Assembly: GCA_030077755.1 (NCBI GenBank)
Contig: JAQJZZ010000011.1
Location: forward strand, 868,001-932,000
Origin: Filosporella fistucella
Lineage: Eukaryota; Ascomycota; Leotiomycetes; Helotiales
DNA length: 64,000 nt
Reading direction: 5' to 3'
Shown here: in pieces, positions 41,955 to 54,983 of the stretch
Layout of the letters: each line of letters opens with the position of its first letter
Numbering within the stretch: position 1 is the first letter of the stretch
Translations under genes and position numbers: made by a program
Notes under the pieces: generated by a model
The model's database searches: none
Told to the model about the DNA's origin: nothing
Seen by the model: only the letters and a program-made list of their open reading frames with translations

Positions 41955-44900
41955 TTACTCGTTTATCCCACTAGAGCTGGGATTCCTCCTACTTCTTACG
42001 GGTCCAAATGAGTGACTTGACTCGAGTCGAGTCAGGAGAGCTGCTGATGTGAAGTCGTTACTCTGTTCGAAACTCGGGCGTACACGATCCATCGATGCAC
42101 GCATTCGATCGAAGGACGGTCTCGCTCGATCTATTGATGGTCGATAGGGTCCATCACGAATTGGTTGTTCGATGGACGTTCGATGACGCGTGAATTCGGT
42201 TCCGTCGCTACCGTTTTGACTTCGAGGATTATGTGTGGTGGCGGTCGCGGCAACTGAAGGGGGGTAAATGGGCCGTTGGTCTTCATCAAGGCTCGGATAG
42301 TGGGTATGCTTACTCGGCTTTGCGATATCGTCGGAAGTTGTAGAAGAACCCTTAGAAATGGTATCATCGGAACCATCAACATTATCGAGATAGGCAAATT
42401 TGCCTTGTCGGACTTGCTCGCGAACGATATCGATGTCGTAAGGGAAGTAGATTTTTTGAACCGTTTTGATAACAAAACGTGGCATGAGTGATAGAATGAC
42501 CGATAAAGAAGTCACTGCCCAAAATGATGCCTGCCCAAATGCTTCAGCGGCTGCCTTGAAGAAGTACTCGGATGATTCAAATGCAGAGTAGACCCCAGTC
42601 CAGAACCAGATCAATAAGATACTGACTGCTACTAGAAGGCACATCAACCAATCCCATCGATAAGTGTTGAGCAGGATATAGAGGTTGATAGCTACAACAG
42701 CCGCAGGACCAATGTAGACACCAAATCGTTCTCGGTCATCAATGTTAAGACCATTACCAGTAACAAAATTGGCAGGACGGAAGGCTAAGTAAGCCATGAA
42801 AAAGCAGATAACTGATTGGTACAATCCATCAAGCATATATAGCCTAAGTCTTGTTAGTAGGAAGAAAGCAGCGCAGCTGAAGATACATACCAGAACTTGG
42901 TTTGTGTCCATTCCTTTCGCTCAATACCACGGCGATAAAGTTGGGGGACAGCCAAAGATACCTTATCATTCACGTCCTGATCTAGAACACCCATGAAGAT
43001 GACTGGTAGTGAAGTAAATGCCAAGTTGAACAGCAGGATGTAAGTGTAATCGTAGAGGTAGGTCATATCGAAACTGCAATAAATCTGGTACCAGAAGATG
43101 GTAAAAGTCCACACAATATTCTTGTAAAAGAAATTGGCAATAGTTTCTCCCAGTCTGCGGTATGACCAACGCCCGTGAACAAGGACTAGTCTTTGCAAGA
43201 AACGGAATTGACCAATAGCATAATCAGCGGACATGACTGCCTGGCGACCTTCCTCCCCAGCAATACCGACACCAACATCGGCTTCTTGAATCATTGCCAC
43301 GTCATTTGCTCCATCACCAACAGAAAGTGTCATGACATCTAAGCCGGACTTCACCATAGATACGACAGCGGCCTTTTGTGCAGGACTAACACGGCAACAG
43401 AGGACTGATTTGCATTGCTTACACAAGAGGAGGAACTTTTGACGTAATGTTTCATCAAGGACAAGCTTGAGAGCATCACCATCAATGACAATGGCATGAG
43501 TCGGCGCTGGTGGTTCATGACTCTTTTTGGCTACCTTGAGTTCGGCGTCGGATCCAGTCATGTTGAAAGTGTGGAGGTGTTTGTCAAGCTCTGCTTCGGC
43601 AGTGGAAATTTGGTCGTCTTCCACTTTGAATACAATGAGTTCCATGTCATTGTTGAGAAGGTTGCAAGAGAAGCCAATATTGATAGCAGTCTCAACCTTG
43701 TCACCAGTCAAAACCCAAAGCTTGATACCAGCTTCAGCGAGAAGGGCGATGGTATCGGGAACACCTTCTTGAAGACGATCTTCGATAGCAGTGCCTCCCA
43801 AAAGGGTCAAATCACGCTCGATAACATCAGCAACAGCTTCAAGTTTGTCCTCTCGATCAGTGATAGCAGATGAGGCAATTTCGTGATCTCGGTTCCATTT
43901 CTGGTACTCCTCTTCTCCAAGAACTTTCTGGGCAATACACAAAGTTCTAAGTCCTTCTCTTGCAAACATCTCAAGATGCTCTGCAGTAGATCGGCGAAGT
44001 TCAGATTGCTCGCCACGCTTGAGTCGCGAGTAGATGATACTATCAGCACCTTTGCAGAACAGTATAATCTTGTTGTTGGGCATTCTAATGATAGCACTCA
44101 TACGCTTTCGAGTTGAGTTGAACTCCAAAGTGTTTAAAACCTTGTATGATCTCTCTTCGCCTTGGACGTTGAGTCGGATGCTGTCAGAGGTGTTTCCTAA
44201 AACGGTATATCCTACGTCTCGGGCTGTGGCGACTAAAGCGGCTTCATCAGGAGACTGTGCTCTGAATTCGATCCGAGGTGGGTCGCCCGGAATTATGTCG
44301 GATATGACGGTGTGACAAAGTGCAAGAGCGAGCATGAATTGTTCGGTTGCTACTTGTTGTTCTTTTCCGGATTCTCCAGCGAGGTCAGCAATGAAATCTG
44401 GTGCTACAAAAGTCAATTCATCGTCGTGGAGATATTGATTGTTGTGTAGCTTTCTGATATCAACAAGCATCTTGGCACGAGCTTCAGCAATTTCTGCACG
44501 GGCTCGGGCTCCTTCCTTCTCAACATCAATTCCTTGTCGCTTTTGCATACCAGCTTGAGCCTCGGTATATGCCTCTCCGTACGGAACACCGTTGATAGTT
44601 GCTTTCTTGAACTCCATTACGTTTTGAGTCAAAGTACCAGTCTTATCGGAGAATATGTATTCGATTTGTCCAAGATCGTCCGAAATGTTCCATGACTTGG
44701 GCGTGCAAGGGTAGTCAATCTTCTCGTAGTACATTTCGGTATCGCTATAGATGAAAAAGGCTTGACAGGTTTTAATGATCTCGATCGAGATATACAACGA
44801 TATGGGAACCAAATTCTGGAATAGAATAACGGCTGCCCAAAACGTGATAAAACCATCGAGTGATGGCTTTCCTCCAATGGATCCAAATTCGAAGAAGTCC

Positions 44901-46575
44901 AGAGAGTTGCCGCCCTCGGCCCAATAAAGACCTTGAACGAGACCAGAAACAAGACACATGACGAGTAAGACGATGAAGTTATAGATGACGTTCCAGTTGA
45001 GCTCTCGCGCAATTCTTGAACGTTTGCTGGGAGTAATACCAGCATTCATCATGATTTTGGTGTCGAATCCAGTAAAGACAACCACACCCAAGATCCAGTC
45101 GGTGTTTCTCAGATTGCAGCCACGGAGTAACATGTTGTTGATTGACACTGGCTCGGCCATTTCTTCACCTTCACCCTTGGCATTTTTGCCATTGTGCTGG
45201 GTCCATTTGGCCACACCGCTATATTGATACAGATTCGCCTGGGGTGCTTCACTCTCAATAACAAACTGAGTCCTCTCGCAATCACGAGCGTGTTTGATCT
45301 TTCTACCGCTGCGGAGAGCATGTCGGACTTTTAGATTTGTTTCACCGTCCAAATTCTTCGTTTCCACATAACAAGCTCCGTCAGGATCAGAGGTTGACAA
45401 AATCACTATGTCTGCTGGAATTTGATCGTCATTGTAAATTCGGACAAAGTCTCCCACTTTAACGTTCTTCCAGTAATCATGATGAAATCGAGGTTTTCCG
45501 GTAGTTGGAATGTCTGGGTTTATCAGACTGCCAAAGTTCTTTACCGCAGGCGCATCATGTCCACCCGATTCATACGAAAATGCTGTCATTGGGCGATCAT
45601 GCTCAGGGATTTGCAGACCATCCTCACGCGGAAGAGGGGATGGAACTGGGGTCATTTGGATGTCCTCCCTAGCAGAAGCAAAAGATGTCCTCTGGCTCCG
45701 TGTTGAAAAGGCCGATTGTCGTCTCGTTTCTCTCGTCTCGTAAGATGCCCTTGGCTCATCAAGCGCTCGCTCAGCGTAATCCTTTCCGGGAGGTTTCTTG
45801 TCCTTCTTGATCTTCCTCCATAATTTGAGCATCCCTCGAGATGTAGCTTTCTTGATACGTCTCCACAGTGAAATATCGTCATCGTTCACATTAACGTTGT
45901 TCCAATCGACAAGTCGGTGCACTGGGGAGTTGTTCAATTCCGTGTCAAGAATCGTCCGTCTGTAATCTTCCACGGCGTCTTTACAAGCAGTTATGAATAC
46001 GATGACAATCAGTGGCACAGCGTTCAATCCGGGATTTGAGGCACCGAAAATGCTAAAAATCTGCACAAGCTGTCAGTAATCTGGGTGGCAATTGAGCGAA
46101 ATATACTTACTGTCAAAATGATCAAGAACAGAAAGTACACGTTGGCAATGTTGTGGAATTGATACCAAAGATTTTTTGGCACAAAACTTATCGCTGTATA
46201 TTTTGCTGTTCGAATCTTATTCCTTCGATATTGCTGTAATGGATGCCCTTCTTCATCAACAGCGTTTGGCGGTAATGAGGTATTGAAGTAAACAGTTCTA
46301 GGACCTTGGCCATTTTGATCTTCTGTCAAGTTCTGTCCTGCTTCTTCTTGGGGCTCAAGCTCCTCTTGAATGCCACCGAGATCAGAACCAACTGATTCTC
46401 CAGTAGCAGAGTCTCGTTTCTTTTCGCTGCTTTGAGAGCCTCTGTGGTGTAAACGACCTAGTATCGACCCTCGTTTCTTACTGCCACCCTTTCTCGTTAA
46501 CCTCTGAGTAGCCCAGCGCAGTTTCTTCGTCGGATTAGGCGCATCTTCAGGCTCTTCATGCGTTGAAAGAGCCAT
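41955..46575 (-). CDS. P4-ATPase, Dnf1/Dnf2-type phospholipid flippase
   Basis: Exons 46111-46575, 42891-46060 and 41955-42843 close in frame to 1507 residues. The chain starts with a basic disordered tail, then NIANVYFLFLIILT (TM1). The P4-specific PISLYISIEIIKT in TM4 is followed by the phosphorylation motif DKTGTLT with the aspartate at about residue 627. Other landmarks are CRVSPAQKA and the hinge GDGANDVAMIQEADVGVGI. Ten membrane spans are expected. The C-terminal tail is long and serine/arginine-rich with repeated PSFDRMR-like pieces. Length and the N-terminal NKIRTAKYTAISFVPKNL point to the Dnf1/2 branch rather than Drs2. Such enzymes move phospholipids to the inner leaflet of plasma and endosomal membranes with a Cdc50-type partner. 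Confidence 0.93.
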
Positions 46576-48955
46576 GGCAATAGATTAGGAGTTGAGTATG
46601 GGCGAAGCCCTCTCGCGGTAAGAAAGGTCGTCCTCCAGTTCTCCACACCCAGCCTTCACTTCGAATCGTCCTGGAATGTTGAAGATTATCGCAGCATGTA
46701 AGGCCAGTACATTGAAACCTCCTATCTGTTCAGATCGTCTATTGTTGGCAATTGTGTTGGTTTGTCAGGTCGAATGAATTTTATCGCGAAGTAGATACCT
46801 TAGGTCCTAGACGACCGGATGGAGCGGATGGGGTCGGTAAAATGAGCACTTCTGCACAGCGTGGAATTATTGTTGATGAATTGAAGGCGCACAACACAAT
46901 GGAAAGAAGATGAGGTTTTCTCGAGGAGTGAGGAACTTCGGGAGGAGCGGAAGGGAATCGTGTTGGAAGTTGGAAGTGTTGTTTATCGCCGACTCTGTGG
47001 ATTTGAGAACGGGAGGGCTCTTGCTGGCTCCTTGACTATAGTACGAGAACGAGAGGTGAGGGTGAGGGAAGCCCCTGCGCGACTTGCTGAATAAGTCGAA
47101 ATACGCCACCCTGGCTATCCGAAACCCGTCACAGCGACATGCACAACAGACAGGCGGGAGGTTGAGTTTGGATATGTTTGGTTTGGTTTGCCCTGTTCCG
47201 CGTATTCCAGATTCGAAAGACGACACGATGCAAATGGAGGCTTTTACTATTTCACGATGCAAATGATGCAGAATTTCAACAAAGATCACCTTACTCTACG
47301 GCGTAGTCCAGAACCAGCACTGCCGCAGTTGCTGACAGAAAGAAAGCGAGCGAGCCAGAGAGAAGGGAGAAGCAGCTGTGGCTCCTGATGACAGAGATCA
47401 ACAACCTGACAAGCATTCTGACAATTTACAATCTTTCAGCACCGCAATTTTTATGATGACACAACTCCGGCGGGCGAATAGGTCGGTGGATTACAGTCAG
47501 AAGGAAGGGAAAGGAGCAGCAGCAGGGGCTGAACAACCCTGAATCCTAGATGCACCCGTCGCCGGTGAAGTGAGATCTTAGCAATCCAATCCAGAGACAA
47601 ATCCTCCAATCGTGGTCAAGGCCGTGGCAGAGGCAGTGGCAGTGGCTCTATGGCTCATTATGGCACACCTCTGTTGGCTGCTGCTGGTCGACGTCAACTG
47701 CTTTGTCAGGAAATATGGAAATATGGAAAAAAAGAAAGGAGTCGGGACGTTTCTCTCGTCTCTCGTCACTCGTCCCTCGTCTCTAGCCTTCCTTGCAACG
47801 GATCTGACGGGCTCCCGAATGTGTGGGATGGAGAGGAGACTGTTCTGCCTATCAGAGCATCACATCCTCCACAATATTTTCAGACTATTCGTATCAGCAT
47901 CATATTTGAAAGTCAAATGCCAAAGTCAAATGCATACATTCTACAAGAAGGCTGGCCCGTCGATCCCCTGAATTGACGAGCATGGAGGGGAGAGGAGGGG
48001 TGAAGAAATGCAACACAGACAGCAGACGCCATGCCATCAGGGGGACACGACTCTGCTTCGTGCACAATTCAGAAACACTGCATTTTATCAGGTAGAGGGG
48101 GGGAAAACGTCGTTGTCACGGTCCAGGTCACCCTGCATTGAAGGTCCCGTCCATATAAACGATTGGATATGCATTCCAAAAGGGTGGCATCCACGTACTC
48201 TACAGAGAACAGCTTCGTATTGCTTCATTTTAAAAATGTGTCGTCTTTAATACCGAGCCCGGCGGTGAATTGAAGCCAAGATACTAAAGCCCGGTTGAAG
48301 ACCCGACCCCTATTCTTTTCTAAAAGCGAGAACACAAAGTGGCCGAAACAAACGATATTGTGGTACCGGTAGTCCACTGCTACCGGAGCGCAATAATAAT
48401 ATCATCCGGCCATTGGGTTCCGGGCCTTTCAAAAGGCGAGCATAAGAGACGTGATATGAAATTTAACATTAGCCCAAGGAAAGCCAATTCCTTCGCATTC
48501 TTAGCCGGCAAAAGGACAACAACCGCCTTGAGGTAAGAACTTCTGCAGCCTCACGTCAAACACAGAACACAAGACCAACCTACTTTCAAACGTGTGTCAA
48601 ACAGGAGTCATGACTGTTCTGTGAAGAGTGCAGAGTGCACATACCCTCACGGCCCAACATCCCATTTTCAATGGCCAATTGAGTATATCTCGATTTACCC
48701 CTAGACCCCAATATCTTATCACCGTTAATATGACCATCTAATCTAATCGTTCCATTATAATGCCTGCCCACCAGTTCTTAAATTGGTCACCTGACTTTTC
48801 TACACGGTGGAACGCGCTTACCGAGAAGAAGTCGCGTTACCACAATCTAGAGCCTCATCTGAATTCGGTATCAAATTCCACCGGTATGTCAGCGCACATC
48901 GTCTAGCCTGCTTAGAACCAATTTTTCGGATCTGAAGGTTTGTGAAGCTTGAAAC
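46576..48955. other. Spacer without a supportable gene
   Basis: Flippase promoter on the left and leader of the next gene on the right. A short hairpin (CCGGTAG..CTACCGG) lies near 48366-48386. Overlapping short frames lack features. Confidence 0.55.
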
Positions 48956-51091
48956 ATGGCATCGAATAAATCCATACGTGATTTCTTCAAGCCTGCACAA
49001 TCGACTCATCTGGCTATGAAAACTGCCACTGTCTCTAGGCCAGCTTCTGAAGCTTCCACGTTCATAGTACCAAAGTTGGCTGCCAGGTCATCGAACTCGC
49101 CCAAACCTCCTGCTTCTGTTCTTCAGACCAGGCAAACATCTTCATCTGCATCAAAGTCTTCAGATCAGCAAGAATATACCTCAAGCTTATCTCCACCGCC
49201 AAGCAGTGAATCAGATCGGACAAGTCCAGCAGTCAATGAAAATATTGCTTTTCCTACACCAGGAAACCCACTTCAAGCTGCGAGACCGAACACTGCTGGC
49301 GATGCTAACATCACGGGGAAGCCGGAGCCTCCATCAGCTGTGAATAGGAGTTCTGAGAAAGAAATTCAGGATTCAGATGAAGATGACGGATCAGATGACT
49401 CCCTGGAAGATCTGGACAAACTTCTGGCAGCTAGAAGTGCTCAACATCGAGAAAGACAGGCAGCGAATAAAGCAACACCATCAACTCCAAATGCCAAACG
49501 TTTCCAGTCTAGCACCTATCAATTTCAACCCTCACCAGTCGCTCGTAAGCCAAAATTTGATATGAAATCATTGATCAGTGATGCGGCGAAAGAGGCGGCC
49601 ACCGAAGAGAGCTCAAAAAGAGTCAAGGAGATGCTAGCTGCAAAATTTGAGGATGAAATTATGGTGAATGGCGAATCATCTATTGATCATGAGCGCTTGC
49701 TAGATTCAGTTGTCGGGGACAGGGAAGATGGAACAAGCCATAAGATCAAGAGGGCGTTGAGAAGAACGGAAGCCACTATTACTGAAAAGCGATACTACTT
49801 CTTTGACACCTCACAGAAGCTATCCAAAACAGACCGGAAACCGTTTCCAGCCAAATCTATTTCATCAGAGTGGAAAGCAGATCTATGGAATAAGGAAATC
49901 AGGTACCAAACATTTGTTTCTGGCTTTGCTGAGGATATGATCGTTTTCGGCCAGCGACAGCTTCCAGACGAATTGTTCCTGTGGATGCTCGATGAGATAT
50001 GTTACGAGCCGAGTGAGCCTCTTCGGTCATCATATCTGAATATCCTCGGGGCATGCCCAGATACACCACCCAAAGCTATTTCCGGCCAGTTGAACAGGCT
50101 TCTCGTCCCAGAAACTATACGAAGATTATTCCAGCTAGTGGGTGGCACACCAAGTGCGACGTCAGTTGATGATAACATCCGCCCAGTCCAGAAGCTTTCA
50201 GAGCCATATTCAAGTCGTGACTGGTCGAGACTTCTATCTCTTGTCAAGTTACTCGGCCAGTCTGCAGCATCTCTTCAATTGCAATCCAAGAACTACATTA
50301 CGTCCATGCTTCTTCGCATGAGCATGGATCGGGTCATTTTTAAGAATGTGGATATCTTTGATTGCGTTCAGGCAACCATCGCTCGACTATGTCGTTCCAT
50401 AAAGGAGGAGGAAGAGTGGCAGTCCTCAGTATGACACTTCTTTACGTTACAGAATTATGCTAACAAATTTCAGTGTTCAAGTATTTGCAAAACTCTCTTC
50501 GCAACTACCGAGGAGCCCTCCCTTCGTCTACAAATGCTAGAGAGCATATCCTCCACCCATCCACGTCCACATGATCTCAGAAGAAGACTTGCAATGTGCT
50601 TCTTCTTCAAAGACATCTCCTACTCGTTAGCTCACTCCCATACCCTCATGGACCTCAACAAAGTAATCGACCGTCTATACTCGAAAGACTTCAACACCAA
50701 CTCCAAAACCGACTTCCGCGAACTCGCAGCCTTAATCCTCATCCTCGACATTGCTGTCGATGATGGCCGTCCATTGGATCTAGACCTTGCCGACAAAGCC
50801 ATCGAAGACCAATTTAATGCTGATGTCGAAACGCTGTGTCTCACTATTAAAGAGATCATGCAGAATATCGGTAATCCAGGCGCGGCATTTATTTCTAAAA
50901 TTATTGCAAAGGAGAATCTGGAAATTGTAAGCCAGAGGATCGCAGATACGGTTCGTACGAAAGCTAGACCAAAGAAGAGTGTTTTCAATACCGGAGTGAA
51001 AGAAGAGGATCTGGAGAGGGAGAAGAGGGGCATGATGAGCTTTTTAGGGAAGGCAAATGTAAGGGTGAAGGAGGATGAGAAGGAGAGGTAG
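48956..51091 (+). CDS. Disordered-plus-helical nuclear protein, possibly Nse6-type subunit of Smc5/6
   Basis: Exons 48956-50428 and 50474-51091 flank a 45-base intron (gtatga..tttcag) and give 696 residues. The N-terminus MASNKSIRDFFKP has an IRDFF element like PCNA-binding (PIP-type) or related short motifs. A long S/P/D/E-rich disordered region follows to about residue 270. The C-terminal 400 residues are helical, including WNKEIRYQTFVSGFAEDM and QLPDELFLWMLDEICYEPS. This design, a disordered half then a helical repeat, resembles Nse6/SLF2 (CANIN) proteins that load Smc5/6 at damaged DNA. The family match is from memory and uncertain; the gene model itself is firm. Confidence 0.45.
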
Positions 51092-52061
51092 TGTAAATCT
51101 AGTAGGTGTGTAGATAGAAAATGAGCTAAAAATAGTGAAATAATGACCCCGTCACAGACAGCTGAATAAATATTTCGCATAATATCTTTGTTCAAACCCT
51201 GGACTAAGAAGGCACTATAATCAGATATACCAGAATTTCATGAAGGTCCGTCCAGAAGGTGTTACAACCTGAAAGAACAAAAATAGGGAATCAGAAACCA
51301 CGAACAAACTTTGTACATCTTAGTATAAGCTAAATCGCACCAAACACAGGTCTCTGCTTACAAAAGCCCATCTCCCCCATCGTCCCATATATTCCCATCT
51401 ATTCAAATGTCCCCAGACTCCTAAATAGCCGCATCCTAGAAACAAAGCATACATAGAACTTAGAAATCCACTTTCATAACAAAGACTTTGATGAGTAGCT
51501 TTCAGTAAAAAGAGCCGGGATAGAAATCATTTCTGCAGCTCGTATGTAGCTAGTTTGTATGGGTTGGGGGTAGGGGGTAGTTGAATAAAATATGAATTGG
51601 AGCAGCTGTGGGAGATGATATAAGGTTCTAGGCACTTTCTAGAGGTGTTTGATAAGCTGGATATGATCTTCTACTTGCAGATGGTTTGGCTTCAGTTGTA
51701 GATTGTTACCTACCTACCAGGGAGCTATGGTTGGTGAATCACCGAACTTACGGTGTGTGTATGTATAAGAGAAAGTGAAATTGATAAGTAGGGAGGATTT
51801 AGTCTTATCCCACTCCCCTCATGTCATGTAGTCCTTTCAAATCCGAGGATCTCCGTAGTAGTCTACTCATCAACAAGTTAAAAGACAATAGAATGATGCC
51901 AGTCTCAAGGTCCTGGAAGATGTAGGATCAAGCTCCTTGGAGCCAGTGGATTCATTGTATCATACACTCTCTACAACCTCTAGAACCACCAAGTAATGTG
52001 TAGGACCCCATGCATAACCCATTCGAAACGCAATCTCCAGCCTAGTACCCACTCCCGCCTT
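51092..52061. other. Convergent 3' spacer
   Basis: This separates two convergent genes. It is AT-rich with short C/T and A runs. Nothing recognised. Confidence 0.6.
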
Positions 52062-52872
52062 CTAATCATAGAACTTCCTGTTCTCATTCGGTCCAAACAA
52101 AGAGGTTCGTACCGAAGGTAAGGCTACGTCTTGAAGCAGGTTCAATCGCTCCTCAAACGTGTTGTTGATATCAATCTTGCCTCCACCACCTACAATCGAG
52201 ACTCCACCGGCACTGGTGTAATTAGCTCCATATTCTCTGCACAGCATAAATGTAGAGGAGAGGAGGAAGACTTACGTTCCCTCTGGCAAGGGATTCGCTT
52301 CATCAATCGTAGCAGAGATATCCTTCCCCAGCTTCTCCGTATACTCCTTACACGCATCTCCAATAGCCTTCTTAACAACATCATAATCTGCCTTCCTCGC
52401 CCTAATCTGCAATTTCTCCTCATTCAAAGCATAGAAACCTTCCAGCATGAGATTCTTCAGGATACCCTGATACTTCCCCTTATCCTTAGCAGCCTCTCCC
52501 AACTTCTTGCCTGCACTCTCAAAAATGGTATCGAGGAGTTCTTGGCGAGCAGAGAGAACCTTGAGACGGGTCTTGTTGGCTACTGTAGAACGAGTGATTT
52601 GCTGAGACATCTGTGCTTGTTTGAATTTCTTCTCGTAGGTCGTATCGATAGCTTGGGTTTCCTGGCGTACGAGTTTCGATTTTTCAATGGCGAATTCCTC
52701 ATCAGCTTTGATTTCGATCTCGCGGGCTTTCTCCGTGGCTTCTTGCTTGATGAAGGCAGTCATTTTCTTGAGCTCTTGTCCGACCTGATTGACTCCCAGT
52801 TAGTTTCCTGCATTGGTTCACTTGGAACATATTACTTGCTTGGTCGTCGGACAATGCGTGGGATTGAGACAT
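52062..52872 (-). CDS. VMA4: V-type proton ATPase subunit E
   Basis: Exons 52840-52872, 52276-52784 and 52062-52236 close in frame to 238 residues, the usual length. The N-terminus MSQSHALSDDQVGQELKKM runs into a long charged helix (EKAREIEIKADEEFAIEKSK) that forms the peripheral stalk with subunit G. The C-terminal globular part has EYGANYTSAGGVSIV and ERLNLLQDVALPSVRTSLFG. The subunit holds the V1 head to the V0 membrane sector of vacuolar and endosomal proton pumps. The first intron starts GCAAGT: the family sequence SDDQVGQ is restored only if the 5' splice site is GC (52838-52839). The gene is divergent from the NIPA-like gene across 499 bases. Confidence 0.95.
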
Positions 52873-53371
52873 CTTGGGTGGTTGATGTTGAAGCTCTGGG
52901 GAAATGGGAGAGCTTGCTGGAGGTTGAGGTCGAGAGCTTGCTTGAGCTGCAGTGTAGCTGCTGGCTGCGATAAGAAGCAGTGATCAACACCTGGATTAGC
53001 GAGTCGTGGCTAATCACATGACGCTTACCTGAATCATGGATGAACCCAGAGACGGTGTAAATGCAAGCTATTTAGCACTTGTGAACTATATCTTGCGACT
53101 CAATCAGAAGGATACTGTGTGTTTGTTTTATCCTTTCCCTGTCTTTTGCATACTTTCGTTTGGAAAGTCTGCTCATGATCAAGTCCTTCTGGAACGCCTC
53201 GAAGCGAATCCTGGCTATTCAAGTCTACTGACCTTGACCGCGAGTCCCTCCTACGACCTTGAATGTTCACCTCTCACAAAAGCCCCCTTTCTCGCACAAT
53301 CCACAATCTCTTCATCGAGAGGTTACACTATAATTTCACCAAATGAAGCCTTGCGACACTATCACTGCGTG
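52873..53371. promoter_or_regulatory. Shared divergent promoter region of VMA4 and the NIPA-like gene
   Basis: The 499 bases between the two divergent start codons must carry both promoters. No canonical TATA box was found at a fixed distance. A short open frame inside it is not supported. Confidence 0.5.
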
Positions 53372-54983
53372 ATGGGCAACCTTGGTGACCTGTCGCCAGG
53401 AGGAAGCGTAGCAGTAAGTAGCTCTCAAATCGCCTTACAGCTCTTGAAATAACATCATATTCCCTATCCAGATCGGCATTTTAGTCGGCCTTCTCTCCAC
53501 AAGCGTTCAGAGTCTGGGTCTGACCCTACAACGAAAATCACATTTGCTTGAAGACGAGAAAGATCCCTACGATGTGCGACGTCCTCCTTACAGACGGAGG
53601 AGATGGCAGCTGGGAATGGGAATGTTCATCATCTCGAATCTGGTTGGAAGTACGATCCAGATAACCACTCTGCCATTACCGGTGTTATCTACATTACAAG
53701 CATCAGGATTGGTGTTCAACTCGATTTGCGCCACCTTGATTCTAGGAGAACCCTTCACACGCTGGTCCTTGGGAGGAACGTTATTAGTATCAAGCGGAGC
53801 AATCCTGATTGCCATTTTTGGAGCTATACCGGAGCCTGCGCATAGTTTGGATCAACTGCTGATATTACTGGGAAGAAAGACCTTTGTGATATGGATGGTT
53901 CTGCAAGCAATATTGGTCCTTGCAATTGTAGCCATTGCAGGGTTTCTATCGAGGATACCAAGCATATCTTCGAGTCCGCGGATACGACTATTTAGAGGAT
54001 TGGCATATGGATGTATTAGCGGCATATTGTCAGCTCATTCTTTGTTGGTGGCAAAGACAGCGGTGGAATTACTGGTTCGAACAATCGTGGACCGAGTTAA
54101 CCAATTCAACAGATGGCAATCTTGGGTTATTCTCCTGGGTCTAGTAACTCTAGCTCTCACTCAACTGTATTATCTGCATCGAGGCCTGAAATTGGTCTCA
54201 ACAAGCGTTTTATACCCACTTGTTTTCTGCATCTACAACATAATCGCCATTCTCGACGGTCTCATCTATTTCAAACAGACAGATCGTCTATCCACTCTTC
54301 ATGCCGGACTTATAGCTCTCGGCACTGTCATTCTTTTGTCTGGAGTTCTCGCCCTATCATGGCGCCTCTCGGACGAACAAACCCAGCCAGCTGTAGCACA
54401 AAGTGCATTAGCACCAGGTCTAGGATTTGTAGAAGATACCGACAATGATGAATACTCCGACTCATTCAATGCAGACGAAGAAGCAGCAATCGGAGCAGAA
54501 CATCAAGCTCTTCTAAGCGGAGAGCCAATGACACCTACAACCAAACTCGATACAGTCCTAGGAGCTACTCGCAATGTCCGCAAAACAGTCCGCTTAACAG
54601 AAGCGGATGAAATTTGGGGCGAGCTCCAAGATGACAGCACAAAAGCCTCTCCACCTAGACCTCCTCGCCGAGCATCAACCACCCTTCCTACCCCCGCAAT
54701 ACCCCCAACCGACGGCGACGAGCCCGACGAAAACACCTCCCTCCTCCGCTCGAATACCATTAACCGTCGTCGTCGAAGACGGTCAACCGGTTTCCCAGGC
54801 TTTACAGCTCGTCCCTCTCCTCGTTCGAAACGCCGCAACACCCAGTCCCAAGAAGCAGTTGGAGGGTTCTGGAAAATGAAATGGTGGAAACGGGGAGACA
54901 GGAAAGATCCTCCACCTCCCGGACCGGATTTCTTCCAGAGTGGAGCTGGTGGGGAAGGCCCTTCAGGAGCGGGAATTGTATAA
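53372..54983 (+). CDS. NIPA-family (DUF803) membrane transporter, possibly magnesium
   Basis: Exon 1 (53372-53413, MGNLGDLSPGGSVA) and exon 2 (53472-54983) are joined across a 58-base intron (gtaagt..atccag) and give 517 residues. About nine membrane spans can be read in the first 330 residues, beginning with IGILVGLLSTSVQSLGLTLQRKS and WQLGMGMFIISNLVGSTIQI, the N-terminal pattern of the NIPA magnesium-transporter family. Further landmarks are LQASGLVFNSICATLILGE and LVSTSVLYPLVFCIYNI. The C-terminal 190 residues are cytosolic, acidic then arginine-rich (INRRRRRRS), and look disordered. Fungal members are poorly studied and transport has not been shown for most. The ATG at 53372 is preferred because it restores the first span. 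Confidence 0.85.

Noticed and set aside
46867..47289. 140-residue minus-strand frame in the flippase upstream region
   Set aside because: Starts without a good context, mixed composition, no motif. Likely spacer.
48366..48386. Short hairpin CCGGTAG..CTACCGG
   Set aside because: A seven-base stem is expected by chance in this length; no linked structure or gene.
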